Shown here: positions 41,795-49,904 of the stretch, in pieces
Layout of the letters: each line of letters opens with the position of its first letter
Numbering within the stretch: the stretch's first letter is position 1
From: UBA2093 sp964513585
Lineage (GTDB): Bacteria; Actinomycetota; Acidimicrobiia; Acidimicrobiales; Ilumatobacteraceae
Direction of reading: 5' to 3'
Length of the DNA: 64,000 bases
Assembly (NCBI GenBank): GCA_964513585.1
Contig: CAZENK010000001.1
Span: 75,024 to 139,023, forward strand
Notes under the pieces: generated by a model
What the model saw: the letters and a program-made list of their open reading frames with translations, nothing else
The model's database searches: none
What the model was told of the DNA's origin: nothing
Translations under genes and position numbers: made by a program

Positions 41795-43143
41795 GGCTCG
41801 TGGTGCAGCAGGATCGTGTCGGCGTCCGACCGCGGGTTCAGGCGCGAGGCACACACCACGATGGTGTCGCCTGACTTCACGAGCCCCTCGGTGCGCGCGA
41901 GGCTCACTGCGGTGGAGATGGCCGATGTGATGTTCCCGTCACGCGGCGCCACCAGCGGGTACACACCCCTGCAGATGTTGAGGCGCCTCGCCTTGTCGAC
42001 ACCCGGCGTGGCCGCGATGATCTCGCACATGGGCCGGCACGAGGCCAGCAGACGCGCAGAGTAGCCCGTGAACGTGATCGAGAGAATCAGGTCGGCATTG
42101 ATGCGCTTCGCCAGGGCAGACGCAGCTGCCGTCACGGCTGCGTCCTCCGGGTTCTTGTCGGCGAAGTAGTTCGGCATCGACACCCGGCGCTCGGCGGCCT
42201 CGCAGATACGCGCCATTGCCCTGACGGCCTCGGGCGGGTTGTGGCCGACCGCGGTCTCGGCCGACAGCATGACAGCATCGAAGCCATCCCTGACAGCCCC
42301 GCTCACGTCGGCGACCTCGGCTCGCGTGGGCCGTGTGGCGGTGATCATCGACTCGAGCATCTCGGTCGCACAGATCGAGATGACTCCCCTCTCGAGTGCA
42401 CTGAGCGCGATCCGGTTCTGTGCCGCGGGAACACTCTCGTACGGGGTCTCGACACCCAGGTCTCCGCGGGCGGCCATCACGCCGTCAGACACGGCACAGA
42501 TCTCGTCAATGCGCTCCAGTGCCTGCGGCCGCTCGATCTTGGCGAACACCAGCACGTTGTCCCCCACCAACCCGCGCACCTGCACCACGTCTCCCGGAGT
42601 CTGCACGAACGAGATCGCGACAATCTCGACACCGGCCTCCCGTGCGACCCGCAGGTCGGCGAGATCCTTCTCCGCGAGCACACCGCCGGTCACCTCGGTG
42701 TCCGGCAGGTTCACACCCTTGCCCTTCTTGACCTTTCCCCCTCGAACGACACGCAGCGACAGCTGCTCGCCGTCGACGCGCTCGACACGTGTCTCGATCC
42801 GCCCGTCATCCATCAGGATCCGGTGACCCGTCTCGATGCCGCGGGAACCACCCCTCGCACCATTCTCGATGCCGAGGTCGGCCAACGAGAACTCCACGAG
42901 CCCGCCGGCTTCGACATCCATGGTGTCGCGAGCGAAGCGCAGCTTCGGACCCTGGATGTCAACCAGGATGGCAACCTCGGGTGCCGCCTCCCGCACGGTG
43001 GCGATGGTCTCCACAAGAGCCTCTGTGGACAGATGCGAGCAGTTCAGACGCAGCACGGAGGCACCAGCGTCAACAAGTGCCCTGATCCCTTCAGGACTCG
43101 ACGATGCGGGTCCGAGCGTGGCAACAATCTTGGTCAGGCGCAT
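41791..43143 (-). CDS. pyk: Pyruvate kinase
   Basis: A 450-residue glycolytic enzyme. It begins with IVATLGPASS, has LRLNCSH, DIQGPKLR, AISFVQ, FAKIERPQALE and the active-site region VMAARGDLGVE, followed by ATEMLESMI. A C-terminal regulatory domain from about 335 is complete. It is about 20 residues shorter than many homologues, mainly in loops, and no key residue is missing. It lies away from the gap-pgk-tpiA cluster and in convergent overlap with the MFS gene. Confidence 0.96.
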   Translation of the reverse strand: MRLTKIVATLGPASSSPEGIRALVDAGASVLRLNCSHLSTEALVETIATVREAAPEVAILVDIQGPKLRFARDTMDVEAGGLVEFSLADLGIENGARGGSRGIETGHRILMDDGRIETRVERVDGEQLSLRVVRGGKVKKGKGVNLPDTEVTGGVLAEKDLADLRVAREAGVEIVAISFVQTPGDVVQVRGLVGDNVLVFAKIERPQALERIDEICAVSDGVMAARGDLGVETPYESVPAAQNRIALSALERGVISICATEMLESMITATRPTRAEVADVSGAVRDGFDAVMLSAETAVGHNPPEAVRAMARICEAAERRVSMPNYFADKNPEDAAVTAAASALAKRINADLILSITFTGYSARLLASCRPMCEIIAATPGVDKARRLNICRGVYPLVAPRDGNITSAISTAVSLARTEGLVKSGDTIVVCASRLNPRSDADTILLHHEP

Positions 43144-43235
43144 TCAACAACCCGGCGAGAGTGGACAGGGAAGAAACTCACCGTGAGAGCCAACTGTACC
43201 AATGCACGCAGGCGCTGGGCAGGCAGCGGCGTCAG

Positions 43236-44342
43236 TCAGGCCCGACCGGCGAGAGATGCCCGGTGCCTGCGCCAGCCCTGTAAGCCGGTTGCACCGAAAA
43301 CCATGAACACCAGCGGGACAATGATCAACATGGCCGCGCGGAACAGTTCGGGCGCCGAACTGTCTCCGGCCTCCATGATCAGATATGCCACATAGGCGAC
43401 ATAGAAGAGAACCAGCAGGGAGCCCTCCCACTTCTTGATCATGAAGCCGTTCCAACAGATGGGGACAAGCACGAGAGTTGCCGCCAACATCACGGGGAAG
43501 TCGAGGCGGATGAGTTCGGAGTTGACAGCGACTCCGCCATCCGAGATCACAGCGGATGCCCCGAGCACGCCGAGTGTGTTGAAAATGTTCGAGCCGACAA
43601 CATTGCCCACTGCAATGTCGCGTTGACCTCGCATCGCGGCCAGCACCGAGGTGGCGAGTTCCGGCAATGAGGTTCCGGCGGCAACAACTGTGAGGCCGAT
43701 GACAAGCTCACTGACACCGAGAGCCGTGGCGATCTCTGTTGCCGCACTGACGAGAAGCCGCGAACCGACAATGAGCAGCGCAAGACCGCCGAGCACGAGC
43801 CCAATCTGGAAGATCATCGGCTTCGATACCGAGTCTCCCTCAAGAGCCTCGATCGCTTCGCCGTACTCCCCGACAACCTCGGGCGACTCACCCTTCATCG
43901 ACGTTCTCAGCAACCAGCCCGTGTAGGCAATCAACGACAGGAACAAGATTGCACCCTCGATGCGGCCCACCACATCGTTCTGCATCAAGATGTAGGTGAC
44001 AATCGAGATACCGATGAGGATCGGGATGTCGAGACGCAACAGACGCTGCTGTATCGCAAGCCCACTGATGGCGGCCGAGAGCCCGAGAATCAACAGAATG
44101 TTGAAGGTGTTGCTGCCGACCACGTTGCCCAGTGCAACGTCAGCTTCACCCGCCAGTGCACCACTGATTGAAACGGCGAACTCCGGGGCGCTTGTGCCGA
44201 AGGCAACAACCGTGAGACCAATGACGATCGGGGCAACCCCCAGTTTGCTGGCGATTGCAGACGCACCCTTGACGAGCCCTTCGGCACCGGCGACCAGACA
44301 CACCATGCCCACGATTAGAAACACAAAAGTGAAAACGTCCAC
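43236..44342 (-). CDS. CaCA family calcium/sodium antiporter
   Basis: A 368-residue membrane protein with about ten helices in two inverted halves. The alpha repeats carry GLTVVAFGTSAPEFAVS and GLTVVAAGTSLPELATS, the ion-binding glutamates of the YrbG-like family. A hydrophilic loop with EVVGEYGEAIEALEGDS joins the halves. The predicted role is Na+/Ca2+ or K+/Ca2+ exchange at the cytoplasmic membrane. The start is GTG, six bases after TAGCCT. The divergent TetR gene begins 112 bases away. Confidence 0.92.
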   Translation of the reverse strand: MDVFTFVFLIVGMVCLVAGAEGLVKGASAIASKLGVAPIVIGLTVVAFGTSAPEFAVSISGALAGEADVALGNVVGSNTFNILLILGLSAAISGLAIQQRLLRLDIPILIGISIVTYILMQNDVVGRIEGAILFLSLIAYTGWLLRTSMKGESPEVVGEYGEAIEALEGDSVSKPMIFQIGLVLGGLALLIVGSRLLVSAATEIATALGVSELVIGLTVVAAGTSLPELATSVLAAMRGQRDIAVGNVVGSNIFNTLGVLGASAVISDGGVAVNSELIRLDFPVMLAATLVLVPICWNGFMIKKWEGSLLVLFYVAYVAYLIMEAGDSSAPELFRAAMLIIVPLVFMVFGATGLQGWRRHRASLAGRA

Positions 44343-44348
44343 GGAGAA

Positions 44349-44354
44349 AGGCTA
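44349..44354 (-). promoter_or_regulatory. -10 element (TAGCCT) for the antiporter, leaderless
   Basis: TAGCCT ends six bases before the GTG at 44342. Confidence 0.5.
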
Positions 44355-44426
44355 GTCGTTGCCCCCTTCCCGATAGGGGGCATCTGCGCTGCAGACGAGG
44401 AACCGGCATCCCACAACTTGGAATTC

Positions 44427-44449
44427 TTTGTTAAACGGTGTTAAACAAA
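44427..44449. promoter_or_regulatory. Probable TetR-family operator
   Basis: A 23-base imperfect palindrome with ten-base arms (TTTGTTAAAC and GTTAAACAAA, one mismatch) around a three-base centre lies four bases before the regulator's ATG. It also covers the space where that gene's promoter should be: a TTGGAA -35-like box at 44418-44423 is 17 bases from a TTAAAC at 44441. Size and placement fit autoregulation. Control of the divergent antiporter is possible. Confidence 0.55.
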
Positions 44450-44453
44450 GGAG

Positions 44454-45071
44454 ATGGTTCGACTTCAGGGACAACACCATGGGGATGCAACCAAGGCCCT
44501 CGTGAATGCGTCGCTTGAGGCTCTCAAGAGTGGAGGTGACTTCAGTCTCAGATCAGTCGCACGGGAGGCCGGACTCACCGCTGCAGCCGCGTATCACCAT
44601 TTCTCGTCCAAGGAGGAACTCCTGACGGAGGTGGCGCGCCGGGGATTTCTCGAACTGACAAGAACGCAGAACAAGGCACTTGCACCGGACCCGAGCGATG
44701 TCTCCAGATTGACCACTGCATACGTGAACTTCGGGCGCAAGAACCCGGCCCTCTACCGCCTCATGTTCTCTGTTCCGCCACATCAACGACCCGGAAAGTC
44801 AGCCGTCGCCCTTCAACAGATTGCGATGTCGACTTTCGAGACGCTGGTCAACACCGTACGCCTGGCCAACCCGACACTCTCGAGCCCGGAATCTGTGACG
44901 AGGAGCTTCACCATCTGGACGATGGCCCATGGCGCCGTGCAGTTGACAGATTGGCAGACCATGACCAACGAGGGGCGGCGAACCGACGGGCTTCCCACAC
45001 TCGCAGGGCGAGCTGCCGTTTCAATCGCATCCCAGCCAAACAACGACCGAGAAGGAAATCACATCGAATGA
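44454..45071 (+). CDS. TetR/AcrR family transcriptional regulator
   Basis: A 205-residue repressor-type protein. The N-terminal helix-turn-helix (about 28-55) contains SLRSVAREAGLTAAAAYHHFSSKEELL, shown here only as its core SVAREAGLTAAAAYHHF. The C-terminal ligand-binding domain is helical and has the LYRLMF segment of the TetR_C_33-like group. AAAGGAG abuts the ATG with no spacer, which is unusual. Its stop overlaps the next gene as ATGA. The likely binding site is the palindrome directly upstream. The inducer is unknown. Confidence 0.9.
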   Translation: MVRLQGQHHGDATKALVNASLEALKSGGDFSLRSVAREAGLTAAAAYHHFSSKEELLTEVARRGFLELTRTQNKALAPDPSDVSRLTTAYVNFGRKNPALYRLMFSVPPHQRPGKSAVALQQIAMSTFETLVNTVRLANPTLSSPESVTRSFTIWTMAHGAVQLTDWQTMTNEGRRTDGLPTLAGRAAVSIASQPNNDREGNHIE

Positions 45072-45439
45072 GAATGCAACTTCCGAAACTGTCCCTGATC
45101 CTCAATGTGCTCGCACTCGTGCCGATATGCACCGCGCTGATCCTCGATGCGGACCGAATCACGAGGGCCTACGGGCCCGCCACCGAAGGCCGGGCAGTAC
45201 TTCTCTCCATCTACCTGTCGATACTTGCCATGTCCCTCGTGTTGCTCAAGAGACCCGACGCACGGATGATCTCCGCACTTCTCGCAGTGCAGGTGATCTA
45301 CAAGGTGACGACACCCTTCACGGTCGGAACCCTTGCGAACCCAGCAGTGATCAGCAATCTTGCTATTGCGGCGCTGCATTCAGTCACCCTCTGGTACCTG
45401 CTGAGGAGCCAACCGAGCGAGACGAAGTTCAACCCGTGA
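45068..45439 (+). CDS. Small four-helix membrane protein
   Basis: A 123-residue hydrophobic protein with about four transmembrane helices (near 9-26, 42-59, 66-82 and 92-110) and a short charged tail. No family is recognised. It is translationally coupled to the TetR gene (ATGA), so it is probably the regulator's target or sensor partner. Its stop codon is the first three bases of the tandem repeat derived from tRNA-Leu, so the original 3' end of the gene may have been altered by the event that made the repeat. Confidence 0.75.
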   Translation: MRMQLPKLSLILNVLALVPICTALILDADRITRAYGPATEGRAVLLSIYLSILAMSLVLLKRPDARMISALLAVQVIYKVTTPFTVGTLANPAVISNLAIAALHSVTLWYLLRSQPSETKFNP

Positions 45440-45624
45440 CTCGGAGTGCAATTGGTGTCGAAGGGGGGACTTGAACCCCCACGCATCAGACCGTGTCGCC
45501 GGCACCTGACTCGGAGTGCAATTGGTGTCGAAGGGGGGACTTGAACCCCCACGCATCAGACCGTGTCGCCGGCACCTGACTCGGAGTGCAATTGGTGTCG
45601 AAGGGGGGACTTGAACCCCCACGC
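45437..45624. repeat. Tandem 70-bp repeat containing tRNA-Leu 3' ends
   Basis: Two perfect 70-base copies (45437-45506, 45507-45576) are followed by 48 bases of a third (45577-45624) that merges into the intact tRNA-Leu(GAG). On the minus strand each unit has the last 32 bases of the tRNA region (entire T-arm, 3' acceptor strand and CCA) plus a 38-base linker. Each 3' end is followed by the same 16 bases, ATTGCACTCCGAGTCA. Confidence 0.95.
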
Positions 45625-45679
45625 CCTAACGGGCGCCAGCCCCTCAAGCTGGTGCGTCTGCCTATTCCGCCACTTCGAC
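45593..45679 (-). tRNA. tRNA-Leu(GAG)
   Basis: An 87-base gene with encoded CCA. The acceptor stem is GTCGAAG with CTTCGAC and a discriminator A. The anticodon stem CCAGC/GCTGG closes the loop TTGAGGG with anticodon GAG. The long variable arm CGCCC-GTTA-GGGCG marks a class II tRNA, and the T-arm is GGGGG-TTCAAGT-CCCCC. It reads codons CUC and CUU. Partial copies of its 3' end follow immediately downstream. Confidence 0.95.
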
Positions 45680-45700
45680 GAGGAGTTGTCAGGTTACCCA

Positions 45701-45716
45701 GGTTCCGCAGGGAACC
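45701..45716 (-). terminator. Hairpin between secG and tRNA-Leu
   Basis: GGTTCC and GGAACC form a perfect six-base stem with a GCAG (minus strand CTGC) loop, just after the secG stop. It probably ends the gap-pgk-tpiA-secG transcript before the tRNA gene. Confidence 0.4.
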
Positions 45717-45722
45717 CACAGG

Positions 45723-45959
45723 TCAGTTCTGCAGAAGGAACCCGAGTGCGACAACGGTGAACAGCCAGATGGTCGCGAGCACTGTCGTGATGCGGTTGAG
45801 GTTCTTCTCCGCCGCTGCAGACCCCAGGCTCGCGCCGCCGCCCCCGAACATGTCCGACAGGCCGCCGCCCTGGCCGCTGTGCAACAACACGCCCACGATG
45901 AGAGCCAGCATCGACACAACGTTGATGACCAACGAGAGATACAGGATGACTGTGCGCAC
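45723..45959 (-). CDS. secG: Preprotein translocase subunit SecG
   Basis: A 78-residue membrane protein of the SecYEG channel with two helices (about 2-24 and 57-76). The GQGGGLSDMFGGG loop between them is the family signature. The GTG at 45959 gives normal length and follows TAGGCT by eight bases. An upstream GTG would add 13 residues. It ends the gap-pgk-tpiA-secG cluster, an order conserved in actinobacteria. Confidence 0.93.
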   Translation of the reverse strand: MRTVILYLSLVINVVSMLALIVGVLLHSGQGGGLSDMFGGGGASLGSAAAEKNLNRITTVLATIWLFTVVALGFLLQN

Positions 45960-45967
45960 GGTTGTCC

Positions 45968-45973
45968 AGCCTA
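45968..45973 (-). promoter_or_regulatory. -10 element (TAGGCT) for secG
   Basis: TAGGCT ends eight bases before the GTG at 45959, which suggests that secG also has its own near-leaderless promoter. Confidence 0.4.
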
Positions 45974-46044
45974 CCCCTCCGGAGTGGGTCTCCCCCACAG
46001 GAAATCCCGGTGCCGCAGCCGGCAGCCGGAACCCTCATCGCCGC

Positions 46045-46827
46045 CTAGTGCAGGCGGTACTGAACAATCCTGGCGAACTCATCCGGGTCGAGGCTGGCGC
46101 CGCCAACCAGGGCCCCGTCGATGTCGGGCTTCTGCATCAGTTCGGCGATGTTGGCCGCCTTCACCGAGCCCCCGTACTGGATTCGCACTGCCTGGGCGGC
46201 CTCGGAGCCTGCCAGCACGGCAATCTCACGCCTGATCTCGCCACAGGTCTCCTGGGCGTCATCAGCTGTCGCCGTGCGGCCGGTACCGATGGCCCAGATG
46301 GGTTCGTAGGCCACCACCAGTGATGCAACCTGCTCCGGGGACAACGACGCCAGAGCTGCCCTCACCTGCCCGAGCACCTTCGATGAGGTCTCGCCGGCCT
46401 CGCGCTCGGCGAGGGTCTCACCCACGCACACGATCGGCGTCATGTTGTTCGCCAGGATCGCGCGCAGCTTCTTCGCGACGATCTCGTCGGTCTCGCCGAA
46501 GATCTCCCGCCGTTCGCTGTGACCGCAGATCACGTACGACACGCTCAGCTTTGCGAGGAACGAAGGAGCCACCTCGCCGGTGAACGCCCCCCTCTCCTCG
46601 AAGTGGCAGTGCTGTGCACCCAGAGCAAAGCGGAGACTGTCACCCTCGATCAACGTCTGCACGCTGCGGATGTCGGTGAACGGCGGGTGCACCGACACTT
46701 CGACGGCATCAAAGTCATCCTTGCCGACCAGGTACGCGAGCTTCTGCATGAACTGGATCGCCTCGTAATGGTTCTGGTGCATCTTCCAGTTCCCGCTGAT
46801 CAGCGGACGACGCTTGCTACTTGACAT
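46045..46827 (-). CDS. tpiA: Triose-phosphate isomerase
   Basis: A 260-residue TIM-barrel enzyme interconverting dihydroxyacetone phosphate and glyceraldehyde 3-phosphate. ISGNWKMH holds the catalytic lysine, YVICGHSERR the histidine, and VVAYEPIWAIGTG the glutamate and flexible loop. The ATG at 46827 is preceded by AGAGG at good spacing. A GTG three codons earlier is a less likely start. The gene overlaps the end of pgk by 11 bases, so the two are coupled. Confidence 0.97.
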   Translation of the reverse strand: MSSSKRRPLISGNWKMHQNHYEAIQFMQKLAYLVGKDDFDAVEVSVHPPFTDIRSVQTLIEGDSLRFALGAQHCHFEERGAFTGEVAPSFLAKLSVSYVICGHSERREIFGETDEIVAKKLRAILANNMTPIVCVGETLAEREAGETSSKVLGQVRAALASLSPEQVASLVVAYEPIWAIGTGRTATADDAQETCGEIRREIAVLAGSEAAQAVRIQYGGSVKAANIAELMQKPDIDGALVGGASLDPDEFARIVQYRLH

Positions 46828-47932
46828 TGGGGGCACCTCTCAACGCTGCGAGTCCCGGCAGGTCGCCCAGCTCGAGAAGTTCGAGCGAGGCTCCGCCACC
46901 GGTTGACACGTGGTCGACGTCGTCCTCGAGCTTGAACTGCGCGAGAGCCGCCGCACTGTCACCGCCGCCGACGACCGTGAACGCCTTGGTGGAAGCGACA
47001 GCCTCTGCCACCGTCCTGGTGCCGGCAGCGAACCTCTCGTCCTCGAACATGCCCATTGGCCCGTTCCAGAAGACGGTACGCGCGTCCATGATCACGTCGG
47101 AGAAGGCCGCGGCCGAGCCCGGACCGATGTCGAGTCCCTTGGCTCCCTCGGGCAGGCGCTTGCCGAAGGTCGCAAAGTTCCCCGACGCATCGAGTCCGAC
47201 CAGATCGTCGGGCAGATGGATCGGCTTGCCGCTGTCGAGCAGGCGCTTGCAGGTTGCGATCTGGTCGAGTTCGCAGATCGATGCGCCGACCGGATGACCC
47301 TGGGCGGCGAGGAAGGTGAAACACATGCCGCCACCGATGACCAACGCGTCGACTACCTGCAGCAACGACTCGATCACGCCGAGCTTGTCGCTGACCTTTG
47401 CCCCGCCCAGCACGGCAACGAAGGGGCGCTTCGGGTTGCTGCGCAGCCCACCGAGCACCTCGACCTCTCTCTGCAGCAGGCGACCAGCAGCGGACGGAAG
47501 CGTGCGGGGCGGTCCGACGATGCTCGCGTGGGCGCGGTGGGCGGCCCCGAAAGCATCGTTCACGTACATGTCGACGTTCTTGACCAGACTCGCCACGAAC
47601 TCCGGCGAGTTCGCCTCCTCGCCCGCATTGAAACGCAGGTTCTCCAGCAGTTCCACGCCGGGTGCGAGCTCGGCAAGTCGCCTGCGCACGGGTTCCATGG
47701 AGTACTTCGGCACGGGAGCGCCCTTCGGACGCCCCAGATGGCTCGCACAGACAACATGGGCACCACGGGACGTCAGCCACTCGATCGTCGGCAGGGCGGC
47801 CCGGATACGGAAGTCGTCCGTGATCACCCTGGCATCATCAGGGCCCTCCATCGGAACGTTGAAGTCCGTGCGCACGAGCACCCGCTTCCCCGCGACGTCG
47901 CCGAGATCCTCAAGTGTCGGAACACGCGCCAT
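46817..47932 (-). CDS. pgk: Phosphoglycerate kinase
   Basis: A 371-residue two-domain kinase. RTDFNVP, SHLGRPKG and FNAGEEAN are in the N-terminal substrate domain. AVLGGAKVSDKLGV, the FWNGPMGMFE hinge and VVGGGDSAAAL bind nucleotide in the C-terminal domain. It is around 20 residues shorter than many bacterial forms, with shortened loops rather than lost motifs. It lies between gap (12 bases upstream) and tpiA (overlapping). Confidence 0.97.
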   Translation of the reverse strand: MARVPTLEDLGDVAGKRVLVRTDFNVPMEGPDDARVITDDFRIRAALPTIEWLTSRGAHVVCASHLGRPKGAPVPKYSMEPVRRRLAELAPGVELLENLRFNAGEEANSPEFVASLVKNVDMYVNDAFGAAHRAHASIVGPPRTLPSAAGRLLQREVEVLGGLRSNPKRPFVAVLGGAKVSDKLGVIESLLQVVDALVIGGGMCFTFLAAQGHPVGASICELDQIATCKRLLDSGKPIHLPDDLVGLDASGNFATFGKRLPEGAKGLDIGPGSAAAFSDVIMDARTVFWNGPMGMFEDERFAAGTRTVAEAVASTKAFTVVGGGDSAAALAQFKLEDDVDHVSTGGGASLELLELGDLPGLAALRGAPNVK

Positions 47933-47944
47933 GAGAAGTGGCCC

Positions 47945-48946
47945 CTAGTTCTTTGCCACGTGAAGGGTCAGATCAACGAGGCGGTTCGAGTAACCCCACT
48001 CGTTGTCGTACCAACCGAGCACCTTGACGAGCGTGCCCATGCTCATTGTGAGATCGCTGTCGAACACGCATGAGTGCGGGTTCGTGACGATGTCGCTCGA
48101 CACGATCGGATCCGATGTGTACTCGAGGACACCCTTCAGCGGGCCGTCAGCAGCGGCCTTGAACGCAGCGTTGATCTCGTCGACCGTCGCCGGCTTCGAC
48201 AGGTTGGCAACGAAATCGGTGATCGAACCGGTCGGCACGGGCACGCGCAACGCAGTGCCGTCGAGCTTGCCCTTCATCGACTCCATGACGAGGCTGGTCG
48301 CGCGGGCGGCGCCGGTGCTCGTGGGCGTGATGTTGATGGCCGCACCGCGTGCACGACGCAGGTCGCTGTGCGGTCCGTCGACGAGCGACTGGTCTCCCGT
48401 GTAGGCATGCACCGTGGTCATCAGACCGTTCTGCACCCCGAACGCATCATCGAGGACCTTGACCAGCGGCACGAAACAGTTCGTGGTGCAGCTGGCGTTG
48501 GAGATGACCTTGTGCTTCGAGCGGTCGAAGTCCGTGTGGTTCACCCCGTACACGAATGTTGCATCGGCACCGTTCGAGGGAGCCGACACGATCACCAGCG
48601 GGGCACCTGCCTCGAGGTGCATCGCGGCCTTGTCGCGGTCGGTGAAGATCCCGGTGGACTCGATGACAAGGTCGACCCCGAGGTCACCCCAGGGCAGGGC
48701 CTTCGGGTCACGCTCTGCGAGCACCTTCAGCACCTTGCCGTCGACGCTGATGCCGCCATCGACAGCCTTGATCTCGTTCGGGAGGACACCGAGGACCGAG
48801 TCGTACTTCAACAGGTGGGCCATCGTCTTCAACGACCCCAGATCGTTCACGGCAACAATCTCGATGTCGGCACCGAGGGCTGCAACCGCCCTGTAGAAGT
48901 TGCGACCGATTCGTCCGAATCCATTGATACCTACTCGTACTGTCAC
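47945..48946 (-). CDS. gap: Glyceraldehyde-3-phosphate dehydrogenase, type I
   Basis: A 333-residue NAD-dependent enzyme. The N-terminal Rossmann motif is VGINGFGRIGR and the active site SNASCTTNC includes the catalytic cysteine, with the partner histidine in the VHAYTGDQSL region. NEWGYSNR is near the end. The GTG at 48946 is chosen because AAAGGA (complement of 48956-48961) lies nine bases before it. A GTG six codons earlier includes that Shine-Dalgarno and is rejected. It is the first of the gap-pgk-tpiA-secG set. Confidence 0.97.
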   Translation of the reverse strand: MTVRVGINGFGRIGRNFYRAVAALGADIEIVAVNDLGSLKTMAHLLKYDSVLGVLPNEIKAVDGGISVDGKVLKVLAERDPKALPWGDLGVDLVIESTGIFTDRDKAAMHLEAGAPLVIVSAPSNGADATFVYGVNHTDFDRSKHKVISNASCTTNCFVPLVKVLDDAFGVQNGLMTTVHAYTGDQSLVDGPHSDLRRARGAAINITPTSTGAARATSLVMESMKGKLDGTALRVPVPTGSITDFVANLSKPATVDEINAAFKAAADGPLKGVLEYTSDPIVSSDIVTNPHSCVFDSDLTMSMGTLVKVLGWYDNEWGYSNRLVDLTLHVAKN

Positions 48947-49037
48947 GACGGGCAGTCCTTTCACTCTTCGACCACGTGGGTGGGGGTTTTAGCCTGCCAT
49001 GACCCTAGTTCGTGGCCCGAACACGAACAGGATTCCG

Positions 49038-49892
49038 CTAGAGATGCATGTCCCTGTGGGACACCCGGGGGTGACGCCCTGATTCGGCGAGTCGACGGCC
49101 GATCTCCTCGGCCATCGCCACCGAACGGTGCCTGCCGCCGGTACAGCCGATGCCGATGGTGAGATAACTGCGCCCCTCTGCCACGTAGGCAGGCAGCACG
49201 AGATCGAACAGATGCCCCACCCTGTCGAGGAAGTCCACAGCGAGACTCTGCCCCATGACGAAGCTGCGGACATCGTCGTCGAGACCGCTCAGGGGCCGCA
49301 GGTTCTCGTCCCAGTGCGGGTTCGGCAGGAACCTCACGTCGAGAACCATGTCAACGTCGATGGGAACGCCGTGCTTGAACCCGAACGAGGTGAGCGAGAC
49401 CTGCAACTGGTCACCGGGGTTCTCAGGACCGAACAACTGCAGCAACTGGTTCTTCAGTTGATGCACCGTGAGACCCGTGGTGTCGATCAGCAGGTCAGCC
49501 ACGGCCTTGACCGGACTCATCGCCTGGCGCTCGAGCTCGATCACCGACTCGAGCCCGATCACACCGTCACTCATCGGGTGCTTGCGCCGTGTCGCCTCGT
49601 AGCGACGCACCAGTTCACGGGTCGACGCTTCGAGAAAGAGAATCCGCACCGTGTGACCCTGCTGGCGCAGGTTCCCCACCGCATCGAGAATCGCGGCCTG
49701 GTGGCGCGCATGCCCGACGACCAGGCACAGTTTCGGGATCTCGCCGCCGGCTTCGCCCGTGAGCTCGACCACCTTGTCGATGAGAACGACAGGAAGATTG
49801 TCGACCACGAACCAGCCGAGATCCTCGAGGTCGTCCGCGGCCTGCGACCGACCCGCGCCCGACAGGCCTGTCACCACGAGAATGTCAGTCAC
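49038..49892 (-). CDS. rapZ: RapZ/YvcJ family nucleotide-binding protein
   Basis: A 284-residue P-loop protein. GLSGAGRSQA is the Walker A motif with arginine in place of the usual lysine, as is common in actinobacterial members. DLGWFVVDNLP follows, and the C-terminal domain has VDMVLDVRFLPNPHW and GIGCTGGRHRSVA. In E. coli RapZ is an RNase adapter for glmZ, but in Gram-positive bacteria the role is unclear. It usually precedes yvcK and whiA. Here it is followed directly by gap. GTG start, six bases after TAGTCT. Confidence 0.93.
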   Translation of the reverse strand: MTDILVVTGLSGAGRSQAADDLEDLGWFVVDNLPVVLIDKVVELTGEAGGEIPKLCLVVGHARHQAAILDAVGNLRQQGHTVRILFLEASTRELVRRYEATRRKHPMSDGVIGLESVIELERQAMSPVKAVADLLIDTTGLTVHQLKNQLLQLFGPENPGDQLQVSLTSFGFKHGVPIDVDMVLDVRFLPNPHWDENLRPLSGLDDDVRSFVMGQSLAVDFLDRVGHLFDLVLPAYVAEGRSYLTIGIGCTGGRHRSVAMAEEIGRRLAESGRHPRVSHRDMHL

Positions 49893-49898
49893 GAGCGA

Positions 49899-49904
49899 AG
49901 ACTA
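49899..49904 (-). promoter_or_regulatory. -10 element (TAGTCT) for rapZ, leaderless
   Basis: TAGTCT ends six bases before the GTG at 49892 and lies within the 3' end of the methyltransferase gene. Confidence 0.45.

Noticed and set aside
40684..41874. 396-codon frame inside the MFS transporter gene
   Set aside because: Same-strand frame-shifted shadow, His/Arg-rich. The transporter frame has 12 helices.
45437..45624. CRISPR array
   Set aside because: The 70-bp period has identical 'spacers', contains tRNA sequence and has no cas genes nearby.
45298..45719. Small minus-strand frames encoding repeated MGVQVPPSTP-like peptides
   Set aside because: These are translations of the tRNA-Leu 3' repeats, a common artefact of annotation near tRNA genes.
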